DNA from: CAMAVH01 sp036500145
GTDB taxonomy: Bacteria > Pseudomonadota > Alphaproteobacteria > SMXQ01
Direction of reading: 5' to 3'
DNA: 49,318 bases
Assembly: GCA_036500145.1 (NCBI GenBank)
Contig: DASYCO010000071.1
Coordinates: 1 to 49,318 of the forward strand
Numbering within the stretch: position 1 is the first letter of the stretch; each line of letters opens with the position of its first letter. The position numbers were made by a program, and so were the translations under genes. Positions 11,540-22,504 of this stretch are shown piece by piece. The notes beneath the pieces were generated by a model. The model was not told where the DNA came from. It made no database searches and saw nothing but the letters and a program-made list of their open reading frames with translations.

Positions 11540-12544
11540 CTAGCGCGATCCCGGCGCCGAGCTGATCGACGTCGGCCGCTCGTCGTGGGACGCGGCGAAG
11601 CGGCGCGCGAGATAGGCGCAGACCATCAGCTGCACCTGGTGGAAGATCATCAGCGGCAGGACGATGGAGCCGACGTCCGGCGGCGCGAAGATGGCGCGCG
11701 CCATCGGCATTCCGGTCGCCAGGCTTTTCTTCGATCCGCAGAAGGTGATCGTGATCTGGTCGGCCCGGTTGAAGCCGAGCCAGGCGCTTCCGTAATAGGT
11801 GAAGCACAGGACGACGCCGAGCAGCGCCATGTCGACGAGCGTGATGGTCGCCAGCATCCCGATCGAAAGCTTCGTCCACAGCCCCGCGATGACCGCGTCG
11901 CTGAAGGCGCCGTAGACGATCATGAGAATGGAGCCGCGGTCGATGACCTGCGTCAGCGTCTTGCGCCGCGTCAGCCAGCCGCCGATGAAGGGCTGCACCA
12001 GCTGGCCGAGGAGAAACGGCGCCAGCAGCTGCAGAAGGATTCCTTCCACCGCGTCGAGCGAGAAGCCGCCCGTCTGCCCCGTGGCGTGGAACAGCGCGCC
12101 GGCCATCAGCGGCGTGATGAACATGCCGAGGATGTTCGACGTCGAGGCCGCGCAGACCGCCGCCGAGACGTTGCCGCCCGCGATCGAGGTGAAGGCGATG
12201 GAGGACTGGACGGTCGACGGCAGCAGGCAAAGGAACAGCAGGCCGGTCGCGATGCCCGCGCCCAGGAGATGCTCCGGCAGCGCCAGCATCAGCAGGCCTA
12301 GAAGCGGGAACAGGACGAAGGTGGTCGCCAGGACGAAGAGGTGCAGCCGCCAATGCGTCAAGCCGGCGATGACCACGTCGCGCGACAGGCGCGCGCCGTG
12401 CACGAAGAACAGCAAGGCGACGGCGACGTTCGTCGCCCACAAGAACCAATGGGCCGCCTCGCCGTCGATGGGCAGCACGGCGGCGAGAACCACCATGCCC
12501 ATGATCGCCAGCGAATACCATTCGCGCAGAAACAACGACTTCAT
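11540..12544 (-). CDS. bile acid:sodium symporter family protein (YfeH-like)
   Basis: Integral membrane transporter of the SBF/BASS family with about nine to ten hydrophobic segments; the substrate is unknown. The LFFVHGARLSRDVVIAGLTHWRLH stretch near residue 50, the Ser/Thr-rich PSTVQSSIAFTSIAGGN motif, and FCGSKKSLATGMPMA near the C-terminus are typical of the YfeH branch. The ATG at 12544 gives 334 residues, close to the about 332 of E. coli YfeH; an upstream GTG at 12607 is possible, and neither has a strong ribosome-binding site. It follows DUF427 in the same direction, separated by 108 bases that include a triple repeat. Confidence 0.88.
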   Translation of the reverse strand: MKSLFLREWYSLAIMGMVVLAAVLPIDGEAAHWFLWATNVAVALLFFVHGARLSRDVVIAGLTHWRLHLFVLATTFVLFPLLGLLMLALPEHLLGAGIATGLLFLCLLPSTVQSSIAFTSIAGGNVSAAVCAASTSNILGMFITPLMAGALFHATGQTGGFSLDAVEGILLQLLAPFLLGQLVQPFIGGWLTRRKTLTQVIDRGSILMIVYGAFSDAVIAGLWTKLSIGMLATITLVDMALLGVVLCFTYYGSAWLGFNRADQITITFCGSKKSLATGMPMARAIFAPPDVGSIVLPLMIFHQVQLMVCAYLARRFAASHDERPTSISSAPGSR

Positions 12545-12616
12545 GGGAAAGGCGTAGCTCGAAAAGGCCGCCGCCGCAAACGAATCCGCGACTGGCGGCG
12601 TCGCCACGCCGGGCCT

Positions 12617-12664
12617 GTCTTTACATGAGCCCGGCTTTACGTGAGCCCGCCGTTATGTAAGCTC
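12617..12664. repeat. three contiguous 16-bp degenerate repeats at the DUF427 gene end
   Basis: Units at 12617-12632, 12633-12648 and 12649-12664 lie end to end. Units one and two share 14 of 16 bases; units two and three share 11 of 16. The third carries the true stop codon, and in all three the TTA (stop on the minus strand) is kept at the same position. Confidence 0.75.
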
Positions 12665-13051
12665 AATGGAATCGACGCGGTCGGGATAGAAGGCGACATG
12701 CCCCTTGATCGCGGCCACGGCGTCGAAGGGCGCTTCGTAGCTCCACACGGCGTTGACCGCCCGCTCGCCGCCGGCGGGAACGCTGTAGTAGGCGCAGTCG
12801 CCCTTGTAGGGGCAGTAGGTCGCATGGTCGGTCCGCTGCAGCAGCGTCATGTCGACGTCTTCGCGCGGGACGTACTGCACGCCCGGATAGGCGGCCTCGC
12901 GCAGCGTCAGCGCCTTGCGGCTGTCGGCGACGACGCGGCCGCCGACCTTGACGACGACCCGGCCCGCCGTCGGCGCGATGTCGATCGGATGGTCGGGGCC
13001 GGGCTGCTTCACGGTCTTGTTGACGGTCTGGGCCTTCGTGGGGGTCGTCAT
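12653..13051 (-). CDS. DUF427 domain-containing protein
   Basis: A 132-residue soluble protein of the DUF427 family (beta-tent fold; biochemical role unknown). The family core is visible: RVVVKVGGRVVADSRKAL, followed by the conserved ATYCPYKGDCAYYSV segment and WSYEAPFDAVAAIKGHVAFY near the end. The ATG at 13051 has an ideal AGGAGG six bases upstream. It sits 35 bases after the MFS gene in the same direction and may be read through from it. The last codons and stop are echoed by two further 16-bp copies downstream. Confidence 0.9.
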   Translation of the reverse strand: MTTPTKAQTVNKTVKQPGPDHPIDIAPTAGRVVVKVGGRVVADSRKALTLREAAYPGVQYVPREDVDMTLLQRTDHATYCPYKGDCAYYSVPAGGERAVNAVWSYEAPFDAVAAIKGHVAFYPDRVDSIELT

Positions 13052-13086
13052 GATGTCCTCCTGCGGATAAAGCGGGGCGGCGTTCC

Positions 13087-14310
13087 TCATTTTGAAGCGC
13101 CGCCGGCTTTCTGCAAGAGGCCAAGCGTCAGCGACGCTGCCACGCTCAGCGCGCCGACCCAGCCGAGGTCGGCCACGCCGCCATGGGTGAGGACGACGGA
13201 ACCCAAGCCGGCGCCGAGCGAGAAGCCGAGGTACATGAACGAGGCGTTGAGCGAGAGCACGACCGACGCGCCGCTCACGCCGGCGATGCCGATCAGGCGC
13301 GCCTGCTGCGACGGGAAGAAGCCCCAGGCGGCGACGCCCCAGACGATCACCGCCGGGATGACGACGAAGAGCACGGCGCCGGCCGGCACGGCATAGGCGA
13401 CGGCCGACAGGCTGAGCAGCGCCAGGGCCAGGGCCGGCAGGGCGATGAGCATCACCCGGCGCGCGCCGAACTTGTCGTTGATCAGGCCGCCGAGGAACAC
13501 GCCGGCGAAGGCGGCAACGCCCCACAGGAACAGCATGTAGCCGATCTCCATCGGCTCCAGGCCGACGACCGTGGTGAAGTACGGCGCGACGTAGGTGTAG
13601 ATGGTGTAGGTGCCCATCGCCCACAGCGTGGTGACGACCAGGGTGCTGAACACCGCCGGCTGGCGCAGGGTGGCGAGCCGCAGCCGCAGGCCGGCCACAG
13701 GCAGGTCTTTGCCGATGCCGCGCGGCATGCCGAAGAGCAGGCCCGACAGCGCGATGGCCGAGAGCGCGGCGACGCCGACGAAGGTCATGCGCCAGCCGAA
13801 GTGGTTGCCGACGAAGGCGCCGAGCGGCACGCCGAGCGCCACCGCGACCGTGAGGCCGCCGTTGACGATGGCGAGGGCGCGGCCGCGCCGCTCCGGCGGC
13901 ACCAGGACGCCGGCCAGCGCGTTGGCGTTGGGCGTGAACAGGCCGGCGGCGACGGCGAGCAGCACGCGCGCGAAGGCGAGCGAACCGTAGTCGGCCGCGG
14001 CGGCCGCGACGAGGTTGGCGAGCGTGAAGCCCGCCATGGAGAGCATCAGCACCTTGCGCCGGTCGAGGCTACCGGTGAGCGCCGTCAGGATCGGCGAACT
14101 CAGGGCATAGGTGATCGCGAAGATCGCCATCAGCTCGCCGGCGGCCTGCAGGCTCACGCGGAGGTCGCTGGCGACGCTGGGCAGCAGGGCGGCGATCATG
14201 AAGCCCTCCGTGCCGATGGCGAAGGTGCCGAGCGCCATCCAGTAGAGCGGGGCGTAGCGGAAGGCCGGAAGCGCCACGGCGGGGGGTAGCGCAACGGATT
14301 GAGACGTCAT
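13087..14310 (-). CDS. MFS transporter, drug/arabinose-efflux type (DHA1-like)
   Basis: A 407-residue, 12-helix major facilitator protein. Signatures include GTEGFMIAALLPSVASDL in helix 1, DRRKVLMLSMAGFTLANL between helices 2 and 3, and FTPNANALAGVLVPPERRGRALAIV in helices 4-5 (motif C-like antiporter region). This is the AraJ/CmlA-type exporter layout. The start ATG at 14310 has GAGGA nine bases upstream. It is 52 bases downstream of the SDR gene and almost surely shares its TetR-controlled promoter, which suggests export and modification of the same inducing compound. The substrate is unknown. Confidence 0.92.
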   Translation of the reverse strand: MTSQSVALPPAVALPAFRYAPLYWMALGTFAIGTEGFMIAALLPSVASDLRVSLQAAGELMAIFAITYALSSPILTALTGSLDRRKVLMLSMAGFTLANLVAAAAADYGSLAFARVLLAVAAGLFTPNANALAGVLVPPERRGRALAIVNGGLTVAVALGVPLGAFVGNHFGWRMTFVGVAALSAIALSGLLFGMPRGIGKDLPVAGLRLRLATLRQPAVFSTLVVTTLWAMGTYTIYTYVAPYFTTVVGLEPMEIGYMLFLWGVAAFAGVFLGGLINDKFGARRVMLIALPALALALLSLSAVAYAVPAGAVLFVVIPAVIVWGVAAWGFFPSQQARLIGIAGVSGASVVLSLNASFMYLGFSLGAGLGSVVLTHGGVADLGWVGALSVAASLTLGLLQKAGGASK

Positions 14311-14362
14311 AGCCAAGTCCTCATAATGGAAATCGGTGGTCGCTAAACGAATGGGCTGGCGG

Positions 14363-15121
14363 TCAGGCGGTCTTGCCGCCGTCGACGCCGACGATCTGTC
14401 CGGTGATGAAGCCGGCCTTCCCGGATGCGAGGAACAGGATGGCTTGGGCGATCTCGTCCGGCTTGCCCGCACGCTTGAGCGGCACGCCGGAGATCAGGCC
14501 GGCCTTGCGGTCGGCGCTGCCGGTGAAGCGGTCGAGCATCCCGGTCTCGACCGGGCCCGGCGCGACGGCATTGACGCGCACGTTGAAAGCCGCGCCCTCG
14601 AGCGCCGCCGCTTTCGTCAAGCCTTCGACTGCGTGCTTGCTGCCGATGTAGAGCGCCGCGCCGGCCGCCGCCTTGCTGCCCATCGTCGAGGACAGGTTGA
14701 CGATGCTGCCCTGCCCCTGCCGCTGCATCACGCGCAGCTCGTGCTTCAGGCTGAGCAACGTGCCGAGCACGTTGGTGTCGAAGGTGGCGGCGTAGCTTTC
14801 GGCCGTCTGTTCGACGAGCGGGCCGGGGGTGCCTTCGGTGCCGGCGTTGTTGACCGCGACGTCCAGGCGGCCAAAGCGGGCGACGGCGCGGTCGATCAGG
14901 TTGCGCACCTCGTCCTCATGGCGCACGTCGGCGCGCGCGAACTCGGCTTCGGCGCCGGCGGCGCGCAATTCTGCGACCAAGACGGCGCCTGCATCGTCGC
15001 GGCGACCGGAAACGACGAGTCGCGCGCCCTGGGCTGCAAAGGCTAGCGCGGTCGCGCGGCCGATGCCGGTCAAGGCGCCGGTGATGACGACGACAGGAGG
15101 CGTGATGGCGGGAGCGGTCAT
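14363..15121 (-). CDS. SDR family NAD(P)-dependent oxidoreductase
   Basis: A 252-residue classical short-chain dehydrogenase. It has the TGALTGIGRA cofactor motif near the N-terminus, NNAG at about residue 91, a catalytic Ser in NLSSTMGS, and YIGSK (Tyr-x3-Lys). The C-terminus FITGQIVGVDGGKTA is typical of the family. The ATG at 15121 has AGGGG seven bases upstream; the reading frame is open to 15199, but that part overlaps the operators. First gene of the TetR-regulated SDR-MFS unit. The substrate is not predictable. Confidence 0.93.
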   Translation of the reverse strand: MTAPAITPPVVVITGALTGIGRATALAFAAQGARLVVSGRRDDAGAVLVAELRAAGAEAEFARADVRHEDEVRNLIDRAVARFGRLDVAVNNAGTEGTPGPLVEQTAESYAATFDTNVLGTLLSLKHELRVMQRQGQGSIVNLSSTMGSKAAAGAALYIGSKHAVEGLTKAAALEGAAFNVRVNAVAPGPVETGMLDRFTGSADRKAGLISGVPLKRAGKPDEIAQAILFLASGKAGFITGQIVGVDGGKTA

Positions 15122-15169
15122 GAATATCCCCTCAAAAACTCCGGCGACGCGGCAGCATCGCGATGACGC

Positions 15170-15224
15170 AATATGTACGACCGTATTAACCTGGGTCAAG
15201 AAAATAAATACGGTCGTACATATT
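15170..15224 (-). promoter_or_regulatory. promoter of the SDR-MFS operon with two inverted TetR operators
   Basis: Two perfect 18-bp copies in inverted orientation, AATATGTACGACCGTATT (15170-15187) and AATACGGTCGTACATATT (15207-15224), are 19 bases apart. On the minus strand a TTGACC -35 (15194-15199) lies between them, and a CATATT -10 (15170-15175, 18-base spacer) overlaps the promoter-distal copy. A repressor on these sites would block the promoter. The same motif covers the tetR promoter at 15919-15940. Confidence 0.85.
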
Positions 15225-15332
15225 TATTTGGGGAAAAGATCATCAGTTCCAAAATCCCCTGAAAATCCAGTGGCTTGGCTTAATTGTCCTGAAGGGATGA
15301 ATAGGTACCCGGCCATTCAGCCGGTCCGTCGC

Positions 15333-15914
15333 CTAGCGCAGAATGGTCGAGAACAGCATCTGCTTGAAGCGTTCGACCGGCACCGCGCTGCGTTCGGCCT
15401 TGGAGATCAGTTCGGCGCCCTGCAGCGACGACAGGATGAAGCCGGCGACCTCGTCGCACTCGAATGACGCCGGCAGCTCGCCCGCCTTCACCGCCGCCTT
15501 CAGGCAGTCGGCGATGGCCGCCTGCCCTTCGGCGAAGATTTCGACGAGGCGGGTGCGCAGCGGCTCGCTGTGGTCGCTCGCCTCGGCCGCCATGTTGCCG
15601 TAGAGGCAGCCGTTGCGCATGCCGTGCTGGCTGAGCCGCGCTTCCACCGCATCGATGTAGGCGCGGAGCCGCTGCAGCGGCGGCAAGGCTTCGTTGCGCA
15701 GCGTGGCGGCCATGGTCTTGCAGTTGTTGGCGAAGTAGATCTCGAGGATCTCGAGGCCGAAGGCTTCCTTCGAGGCGAAGTGGTTGGTGAAGGAGCCCTG
15801 GGGCACGCCGGCGGCCTGCACGATGTCGCGCACGCTGGCGTTGGCGAAGCCCCGCGCGTGGACGACGCGGAGACCTTCGGTCAGGATTTTTTCGCGGTTC
15901 GACGGCTTTGCCAT
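15333..15914 (-). CDS. TetR/AcrR family transcriptional regulator
   Basis: A 193-residue repressor with an N-terminal TetR helix-turn-helix (NREKILTEGLRVVHARGF, then VRDIVQAAGVPQGSFTNHFASKEAFG, about residues 5-50) and a C-terminal ligand domain (GCLYGNMAAEASD). The chosen ATG at 15914 lies only five bases beyond the predicted -10 (ATATTA), so the mRNA would be leaderless or nearly so. An ATG at 15935 in the same frame falls inside the promoter and operator and is unlikely. It regulates itself and the SDR-MFS operon if the shared operator motif is its site. Confidence 0.92.
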   Translation of the reverse strand: MAKPSNREKILTEGLRVVHARGFANASVRDIVQAAGVPQGSFTNHFASKEAFGLEILEIYFANNCKTMAATLRNEALPPLQRLRAYIDAVEARLSQHGMRNGCLYGNMAAEASDHSEPLRTRLVEIFAEGQAAIADCLKAAVKAGELPASFECDEVAGFILSSLQGAELISKAERSAVPVERFKQMLFSTILR

Positions 15915-15918
15915 GAAT

Positions 15919-15948
15919 CTAATATGGCCGTCCATAGTAGGCTGTCAA
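15919..15948 (-). promoter_or_regulatory. tetR promoter with autoregulatory operator
   Basis: On the minus strand: TTGACA (15943-15948), a 17-base spacer and ATATTA (15920-15925). A 22-bp near-palindrome (15919-15940, arms CTAcTATGG and CCATAtTAG around ACGG) fills the spacer and covers the -10. Its core, ATATGGCCGTCCATA, matches ATACGGTCGTACATA of the SDR operators at 12 of 15 positions. Confidence 0.82.
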
Positions 15949-16011
15949 GGGGTCGCAATTTCGGGGGGAATCGCCGCAGCGGCCCGAATGTGACGGGCCG
16001 GGCGAACCGGC

Positions 16012-16893
16012 TCAGCCCTTGGCGACGCCCATCATCTTCAACATGGATTGCACCAGCGTGCCTTCGGGCAGGCTGAACTGTTCCTGCACGTCGAAGTGAT
16101 TGGCGCCGGGAAACACCTGCTCCTCGCAGACCCGGCCCTGGGCGCGCCAGGCCAGCACGAAGTCATGCGACTGGCGCTGGAATTCGTCGAGCTCGCCGGT
16201 GCCGTAGCCGACGATCAGCGGCAAGCCCGGCGCGGCGGACGGAATGTGCCGGATGGCGCTGAGGCGCAGCGTCTCCTCCGGCGTCAGGTCGAGATAGCTG
16301 TTGCGCCAGGACAGGCGCACCGGCGCCAGGTCGAACATGCCGCTGAAGGCGCCGACGCCCTTCACCAGGCCCGGCGGAGTCCATTCGTTCACCGCCATCA
16401 CGCCGGCAAGATGCCCGCCCGAGGAATGGCCGGTGACGAAGACGCGTTCGGGATCGCCGCCGTAGTCGCGCGCATGATTGTAGGTCCAGGTCACCGCCGC
16501 CGCCGCCTGGCGCACCTGCTCGCCGAGGCTGACCTGGGGCGCCAGGGAGAAGTTCACCACGACGACGTTGACGCCGCGCGGCACGAAGACCTCCGCGACC
16601 CAGCGCGAGCCTTCCTTGGTGCCGTTCTTCCAGGCGCCGCCGTGCAGGAACACCATGGTCGGGCCACCGGCCTGGGCGGCGGGAAAGACGTCGAGCGTCT
16701 CGTCGGGGCTGTCGCCGTAGGAGATGTCGTAGAGGCCGCGGAAGTGCGCGGTCACCCGCTCGCTGCCCGCCTTCTTGCGCGCCTTGTAGACCGACGAATC
16801 GGGGACCAGGTAGCCCTGGTTGTACTGGTTGTCGAGCTCGCTCTGGCTGTACTTGCCGTACACGAGACCGTCGGAAACCTTCACGTCGCTCAC
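16012..16893 (-). CDS. alpha/beta hydrolase (esterase/kynurenine formamidase-like)
   Basis: A 293-residue soluble hydrolase with an HGGAW oxyanion motif (residues 84-88) and a nucleophile elbow GHSSG (Ser157). A likely acid lies in the GTGELDEF region and a catalytic His in GANHFDV near residue 265. This combination fits the BD-FAE/arylformamidase branch; ester or formamide hydrolysis is likely, but the substrate is not known. The start is GTG at 16893 with GGGAGG about eight bases upstream. It lies 51 bases downstream of yajQ in the same direction. No kynurenine-pathway genes are adjacent, so the formamidase reading is only by similarity. Confidence 0.85.
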   Translation of the reverse strand: MSDVKVSDGLVYGKYSQSELDNQYNQGYLVPDSSVYKARKKAGSERVTAHFRGLYDISYGDSPDETLDVFPAAQAGGPTMVFLHGGAWKNGTKEGSRWVAEVFVPRGVNVVVVNFSLAPQVSLGEQVRQAAAAVTWTYNHARDYGGDPERVFVTGHSSGGHLAGVMAVNEWTPPGLVKGVGAFSGMFDLAPVRLSWRNSYLDLTPEETLRLSAIRHIPSAAPGLPLIVGYGTGELDEFQRQSHDFVLAWRAQGRVCEEQVFPGANHFDVQEQFSLPEGTLVQSMLKMMGVAKG

Positions 16894-16944
16894 GATGCCC
16901 GCCTCCCCTTCGGCGCGGACATTGCGCCCGTCGCCTCGCCGAGC

Positions 16945-17430
16945 TTAGTCCCGGAAATTCACGTACTGCAACGGCAGTTCGACCTTGAGGCCCTTGATCA
17001 TGGCGATGGCCTCCTGCAGGTCGTCCCGCTTCTTGCCCGTCACGCGCAGCTCGTCGCCCTGGATGGCGGCCTGCACCTTCATCTTGCTCGCCTTGAGCTC
17101 CTTCACCAGCCGCTTGGCCAGCTCGGTCTCGATGCCCTGCTTCACCACGATGGACTGCCGCACCAGGTTGCCCGAGGCCTTCTCCACCGGCTTGTAGTCG
17201 AGCGCGCCGGCGTCGACGCCGCGCCGCGTCATGTGGCCCTTGATCAGCTCGTGGATCTGCTTGAGCTTCAGCTCGTCGTCGGCGACCACCGTCAAGGTGC
17301 CCTCCTTGTTCTCGATCGAGCTCTTGCTGCCCTTGAAGTCGAAGCGGGTGCCGATCTCGCGCTGGATGTTGCGCACGGCATTGTCGACTTCGGCCAGGTC
17401 GGTGCGGGAGACGATATCGAACGAGGGCAT
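16945..17430 (-). CDS. yajQ: YajQ family nucleotide-binding protein
   Basis: A 161-residue protein of the YajQ/DUF520 family, two ferredoxin-like domains that bind nucleotides; some members bind cyclic-di-GMP. The hallmark start MPSFDIVSRTDLAEVDNAV and the motifs RFDFKGSKSSIE, TRRGVDAGALDYKPVE and the VTGKKRDDLQ end are all present. The ATG at 17430 has AAAGG seven bases upstream. It is divergent from gmhA. Confidence 0.95.
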   Translation of the reverse strand: MPSFDIVSRTDLAEVDNAVRNIQREIGTRFDFKGSKSSIENKEGTLTVVADDELKLKQIHELIKGHMTRRGVDAGALDYKPVEKASGNLVRQSIVVKQGIETELAKRLVKELKASKMKVQAAIQGDELRVTGKKRDDLQEAIAMIKGLKVELPLQYVNFRD

Positions 17431-17611
17431 CGGAAAACCTTTCAAACGGGCACGAACGGCGGATGGGCCATTTTAGAACGGCGCATGTTTTTTGGCGACC
17501 CGTGGTGAAAAGGCCGAAGCGGCAGGCCTATATAGGGGGAAAGCGATTGGAAGCGCCCAGGCGCTTTGCTACCCTCCGGCCGCGCTCGCCCCCCATTTCG
17601 GATACCGCCTC

Positions 17612-18184
17612 ATGTCCAGCCTCCACGACTACCTCGCCGGCACCGCCGAACTGCTGCAGCGCATGCCCGGCGCCGGGCTGGACAAGCCGGTCGCCGACGC
17701 CGTCGCGGCGCTGAACGCGGCGCTCGCGGCGCGCAAGCCGGTGCTGATCTGCGGCAACGGCGGCTCGGCCGCCGACGCCCAGCACATCGCCGCCGAACTG
17801 GTCGGGCGCTACGAGCGCGAGCGCGTCGCCCTGCCCGTCATGGCGCTTGCCGGCGACGCCGCGACCCTGACGGCGCTCGGCAACGACTACGGCTACGAAC
17901 GGCTGTTCTCGCGCCAGGTCGAGGCGCATGGCCAGCCCGGCGGCGTCCTCGTCGGCCTGAGCACCAGCGGCAAGTCGCCCAACGTGCTGAAGGCGGTCGA
18001 AGCCGCCAAGGCGCGCGGCATGACGACCATCGCGCTGACCGGCGAAGGCGGCGGGCCCATCGGCGCCCTGGCCGACATCCTGATCGCCGTGCCGTCGCGC
18101 GTCACCGCCCGGGTCCAGGAGATGCACATCTGCCTGTACCACTACATCTGCGGCCAGGTCGAAGCGGCGGCGGCCGACAAGTAA
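17612..18184 (+). CDS. gmhA: sedoheptulose-7-phosphate isomerase (phosphoheptose isomerase) GmhA
   Basis: Converts sedoheptulose 7-phosphate to D-glycero-D-manno-heptose 7-phosphate, the first step to ADP-heptose for the lipopolysaccharide core. The 190-residue SIS-domain protein has the family motifs CGNGGSAADAQHIAAELVGRYE and LSTSGKSPNVLKA, and the C-terminal HICLYHYIC region with the active-site His. The ATG at 17612 gives a length matching E. coli GmhA (192). No other heptose genes are next to it in the window. Confidence 0.94.
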   Translation: MSSLHDYLAGTAELLQRMPGAGLDKPVADAVAALNAALAARKPVLICGNGGSAADAQHIAAELVGRYERERVALPVMALAGDAATLTALGNDYGYERLFSRQVEAHGQPGGVLVGLSTSGKSPNVLKAVEAAKARGMTTIALTGEGGGPIGALADILIAVPSRVTARVQEMHICLYHYICGQVEAAAADK

Positions 18185-18500
18185 GGGGCCCTATCCCTTT
18201 GACCACGCAGGAATGTTCCATTCCGGCCTTTAAGCCAGAATAAATTCCTGCCCAAACCGCATGCAACTGCATGATTTTGTTACGTTATGAGGATGCGGCG
18301 TTGACAAAGCCCGCCTCTCCCCGCATTTTGCCCCGCTAATAGCTTGTTAACCATGCTCCCCGCATATTCCTGGGGGGTTGGAGCATTTGGTTCCGGCGTT
18401 TTTTGTCGTGCTTACTCCGTCGCGCATTTTGGACGGCTAGGCTTATTGGCTCGCGTGATTACGAAGGGGACTTTGCTTTGACGATTTTCCAGGGGGACCT
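18185..18500 (+). other. 316-bp intergenic leader between gmhA and the M23 peptidase gene
   Basis: No gene seen. Contents: a stem with 8-bp arms GCAGGAAT (18207-18214) and ATTCCTGC (18244-18251) enclosing a second small stem; CATGCA-AC-TGCATG (18260-18273) followed by ATTTTGTT; a candidate promoter TTGACA (18301-18306) with CATTTT 17 bases on; and a hairpin pairing ATGCTCC (18353-18359) with GGAGCAT (18380-18386), plus an inner CCC/GGG. If the promoter is right, the peptidase mRNA has a long leader of about 160 bases containing this last hairpin. Confidence 0.5.
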
Positions 18501-19835
18501 ATGACGCGCAAAGGGATCTACGTCCGTGCCCTCGCCCTCTGCGCCTCGGTCTTGCTCACCGGCCTATTGCCGGGCAGCACCGTTCTATCCAGCGTTCCGG
18601 CTCCGGGCCAAGACTCGGCCGACGCTGCGCAGAAACCCATCAACTACTTCGGCCTGACGAAGCCGCACAAGCAGGCGGCCGCCACGGCGGAAGAGCCGCT
18701 GCAGCCCGTGCGAGTCGCGCTGACCGTGAACAAGGGCGACACCCTGATGTCGCTGCTCGCCAAGGCGCAGGTTCCGCGCGGCGAGGCCCATGAAGCCGTC
18801 GAAGCCCTGCGCGACGTCTACAATCCGCGCGACCTCCTGCCCGGCACCAACATCGAGCTCAGCTTCCAGCCTAACGAAAACGGCGAGGGCGACCGTTCGT
18901 TCCTCGGCCTGAACTTCGAGCCCAACGTCGAGCGCCTCGTCAGCGTCGTGAAGACCTGGACCGGCTTCGAGGCCGGCGAAGTGCAGAAGCCGCTGAAGCG
19001 CCAGACCGTGAAGGCCGCCGGCACGATCACCTCCAGCCTCTACCAGGACGCGGCCAAGGCCGGCGTCCCCGCCGCGATCATCGTCGAGATGATCCGCGCC
19101 CTGTCCTACGACGTCGACTTCCAGCGCGACATCCAGCCGAACGACACCTTCGCCGTGATGTTCGACCGCATGATCGACCAGGACGGCCGCACGGCCCGCA
19201 TCGGCGACATGGGCTACGCCGAGCTGACCCACGGCAGCGTCACCCACCGCATCTACCGCTTCGTGACGCCCGACGGCATCGCCGACTACTACAACGGCAA
19301 GGGCGAATCGATCCGCAAGGCCCTGCTGCGCACGCCCATCGACGGCGCGCGGCTGACCTCCGGCTTCGGCACCCGCATCCACCCGATCCTCGGCTACTCG
19401 CTCGCCCACAAGGGCGTCGACTTCGGCGCCCCCACCGGCACGCCGATCATGGCCGCCGGCAGCGGCACCGTCGTCGAAGCCGGCTGGAAGGGCTCCTACG
19501 GCCGCTACGTCAAGATCCGCCACAACGGCACCTACTCGACCGCCTACGCCCACATGAGCCAGATCGCCCGCACCACGGTGCCGGGCGCCCGCGTTCAGCA
19601 GGGCCAGGTGATCGGCTACGTCGGCGCCACCGGCAACGCCACCGGCCCGCACCTGCACTACGAGGTGATCGCCGACAATGCCCAGGTCAACCCGCTCGGC
19701 GTCAAGCTGCCGACCGGCACCAAGCTCGAAGGCAAGATGCTCACCGCCTTCCAGATCGAGAAGGGCAAGCTCGAGACGCGCGTCGCCGACATGCCCGTCG
19801 CGGCCTCGACCAAGGTCGCCGACAAGGGCAAGTAA
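18501..19835 (+). CDS. M23 family metallopeptidase (LytM-type murein endopeptidase or activator)
   Basis: A 444-residue envelope protein: an N-terminal hydrophobic anchor or signal (about residues 8-30), a LysM/OapA-like segment (VRVALTVNKGDTLMSLLAKA, about 70-120), a middle domain, and a C-terminal LytM/M23 domain (about 290-400). The zinc motifs are intact: HKGVDFGAP (HxxxD) and HLHYE, with GSYGRYVKIRH and YAHMSQIA between. It probably cleaves peptidoglycan cross-bridges, like MepM or ShyA-type enzymes. The ATG at 18501 is preceded by AGGGGG. A strong terminator follows. It has a long, folded leader. Confidence 0.93.
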   Translation: MTRKGIYVRALALCASVLLTGLLPGSTVLSSVPAPGQDSADAAQKPINYFGLTKPHKQAAATAEEPLQPVRVALTVNKGDTLMSLLAKAQVPRGEAHEAVEALRDVYNPRDLLPGTNIELSFQPNENGEGDRSFLGLNFEPNVERLVSVVKTWTGFEAGEVQKPLKRQTVKAAGTITSSLYQDAAKAGVPAAIIVEMIRALSYDVDFQRDIQPNDTFAVMFDRMIDQDGRTARIGDMGYAELTHGSVTHRIYRFVTPDGIADYYNGKGESIRKALLRTPIDGARLTSGFGTRIHPILGYSLAHKGVDFGAPTGTPIMAAGSGTVVEAGWKGSYGRYVKIRHNGTYSTAYAHMSQIARTTVPGARVQQGQVIGYVGATGNATGPHLHYEVIADNAQVNPLGVKLPTGTKLEGKMLTAFQIEKGKLETRVADMPVAASTKVADKGK

Positions 19836-19855
19836 GCGCCCGCGCCGCAGAAACC

Positions 19856-19891
19856 AAAAAGGCCCGGCCTCTCGCGAGACCGGGCCTTTTT
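19856..19891. terminator. terminator between the M23 peptidase gene and clpB
   Basis: 12-bp stem AAAAAGGCCCGG / CCGGGCCTTTTT with a 12-base loop (itself partly palindromic) and T runs on both strands. It serves the two convergent genes. Confidence 0.92.
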
Positions 19892-19912
19892 CTTTGCTTG
19901 CACGCCAAACGG

Positions 19913-22504
<2,592 letters not shown>

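Noticed and set aside
15915..15935. Longer TetR starting at ATG 15935
   Set aside because: The extra seven codons coincide with the predicted operator and -10 of its own promoter.
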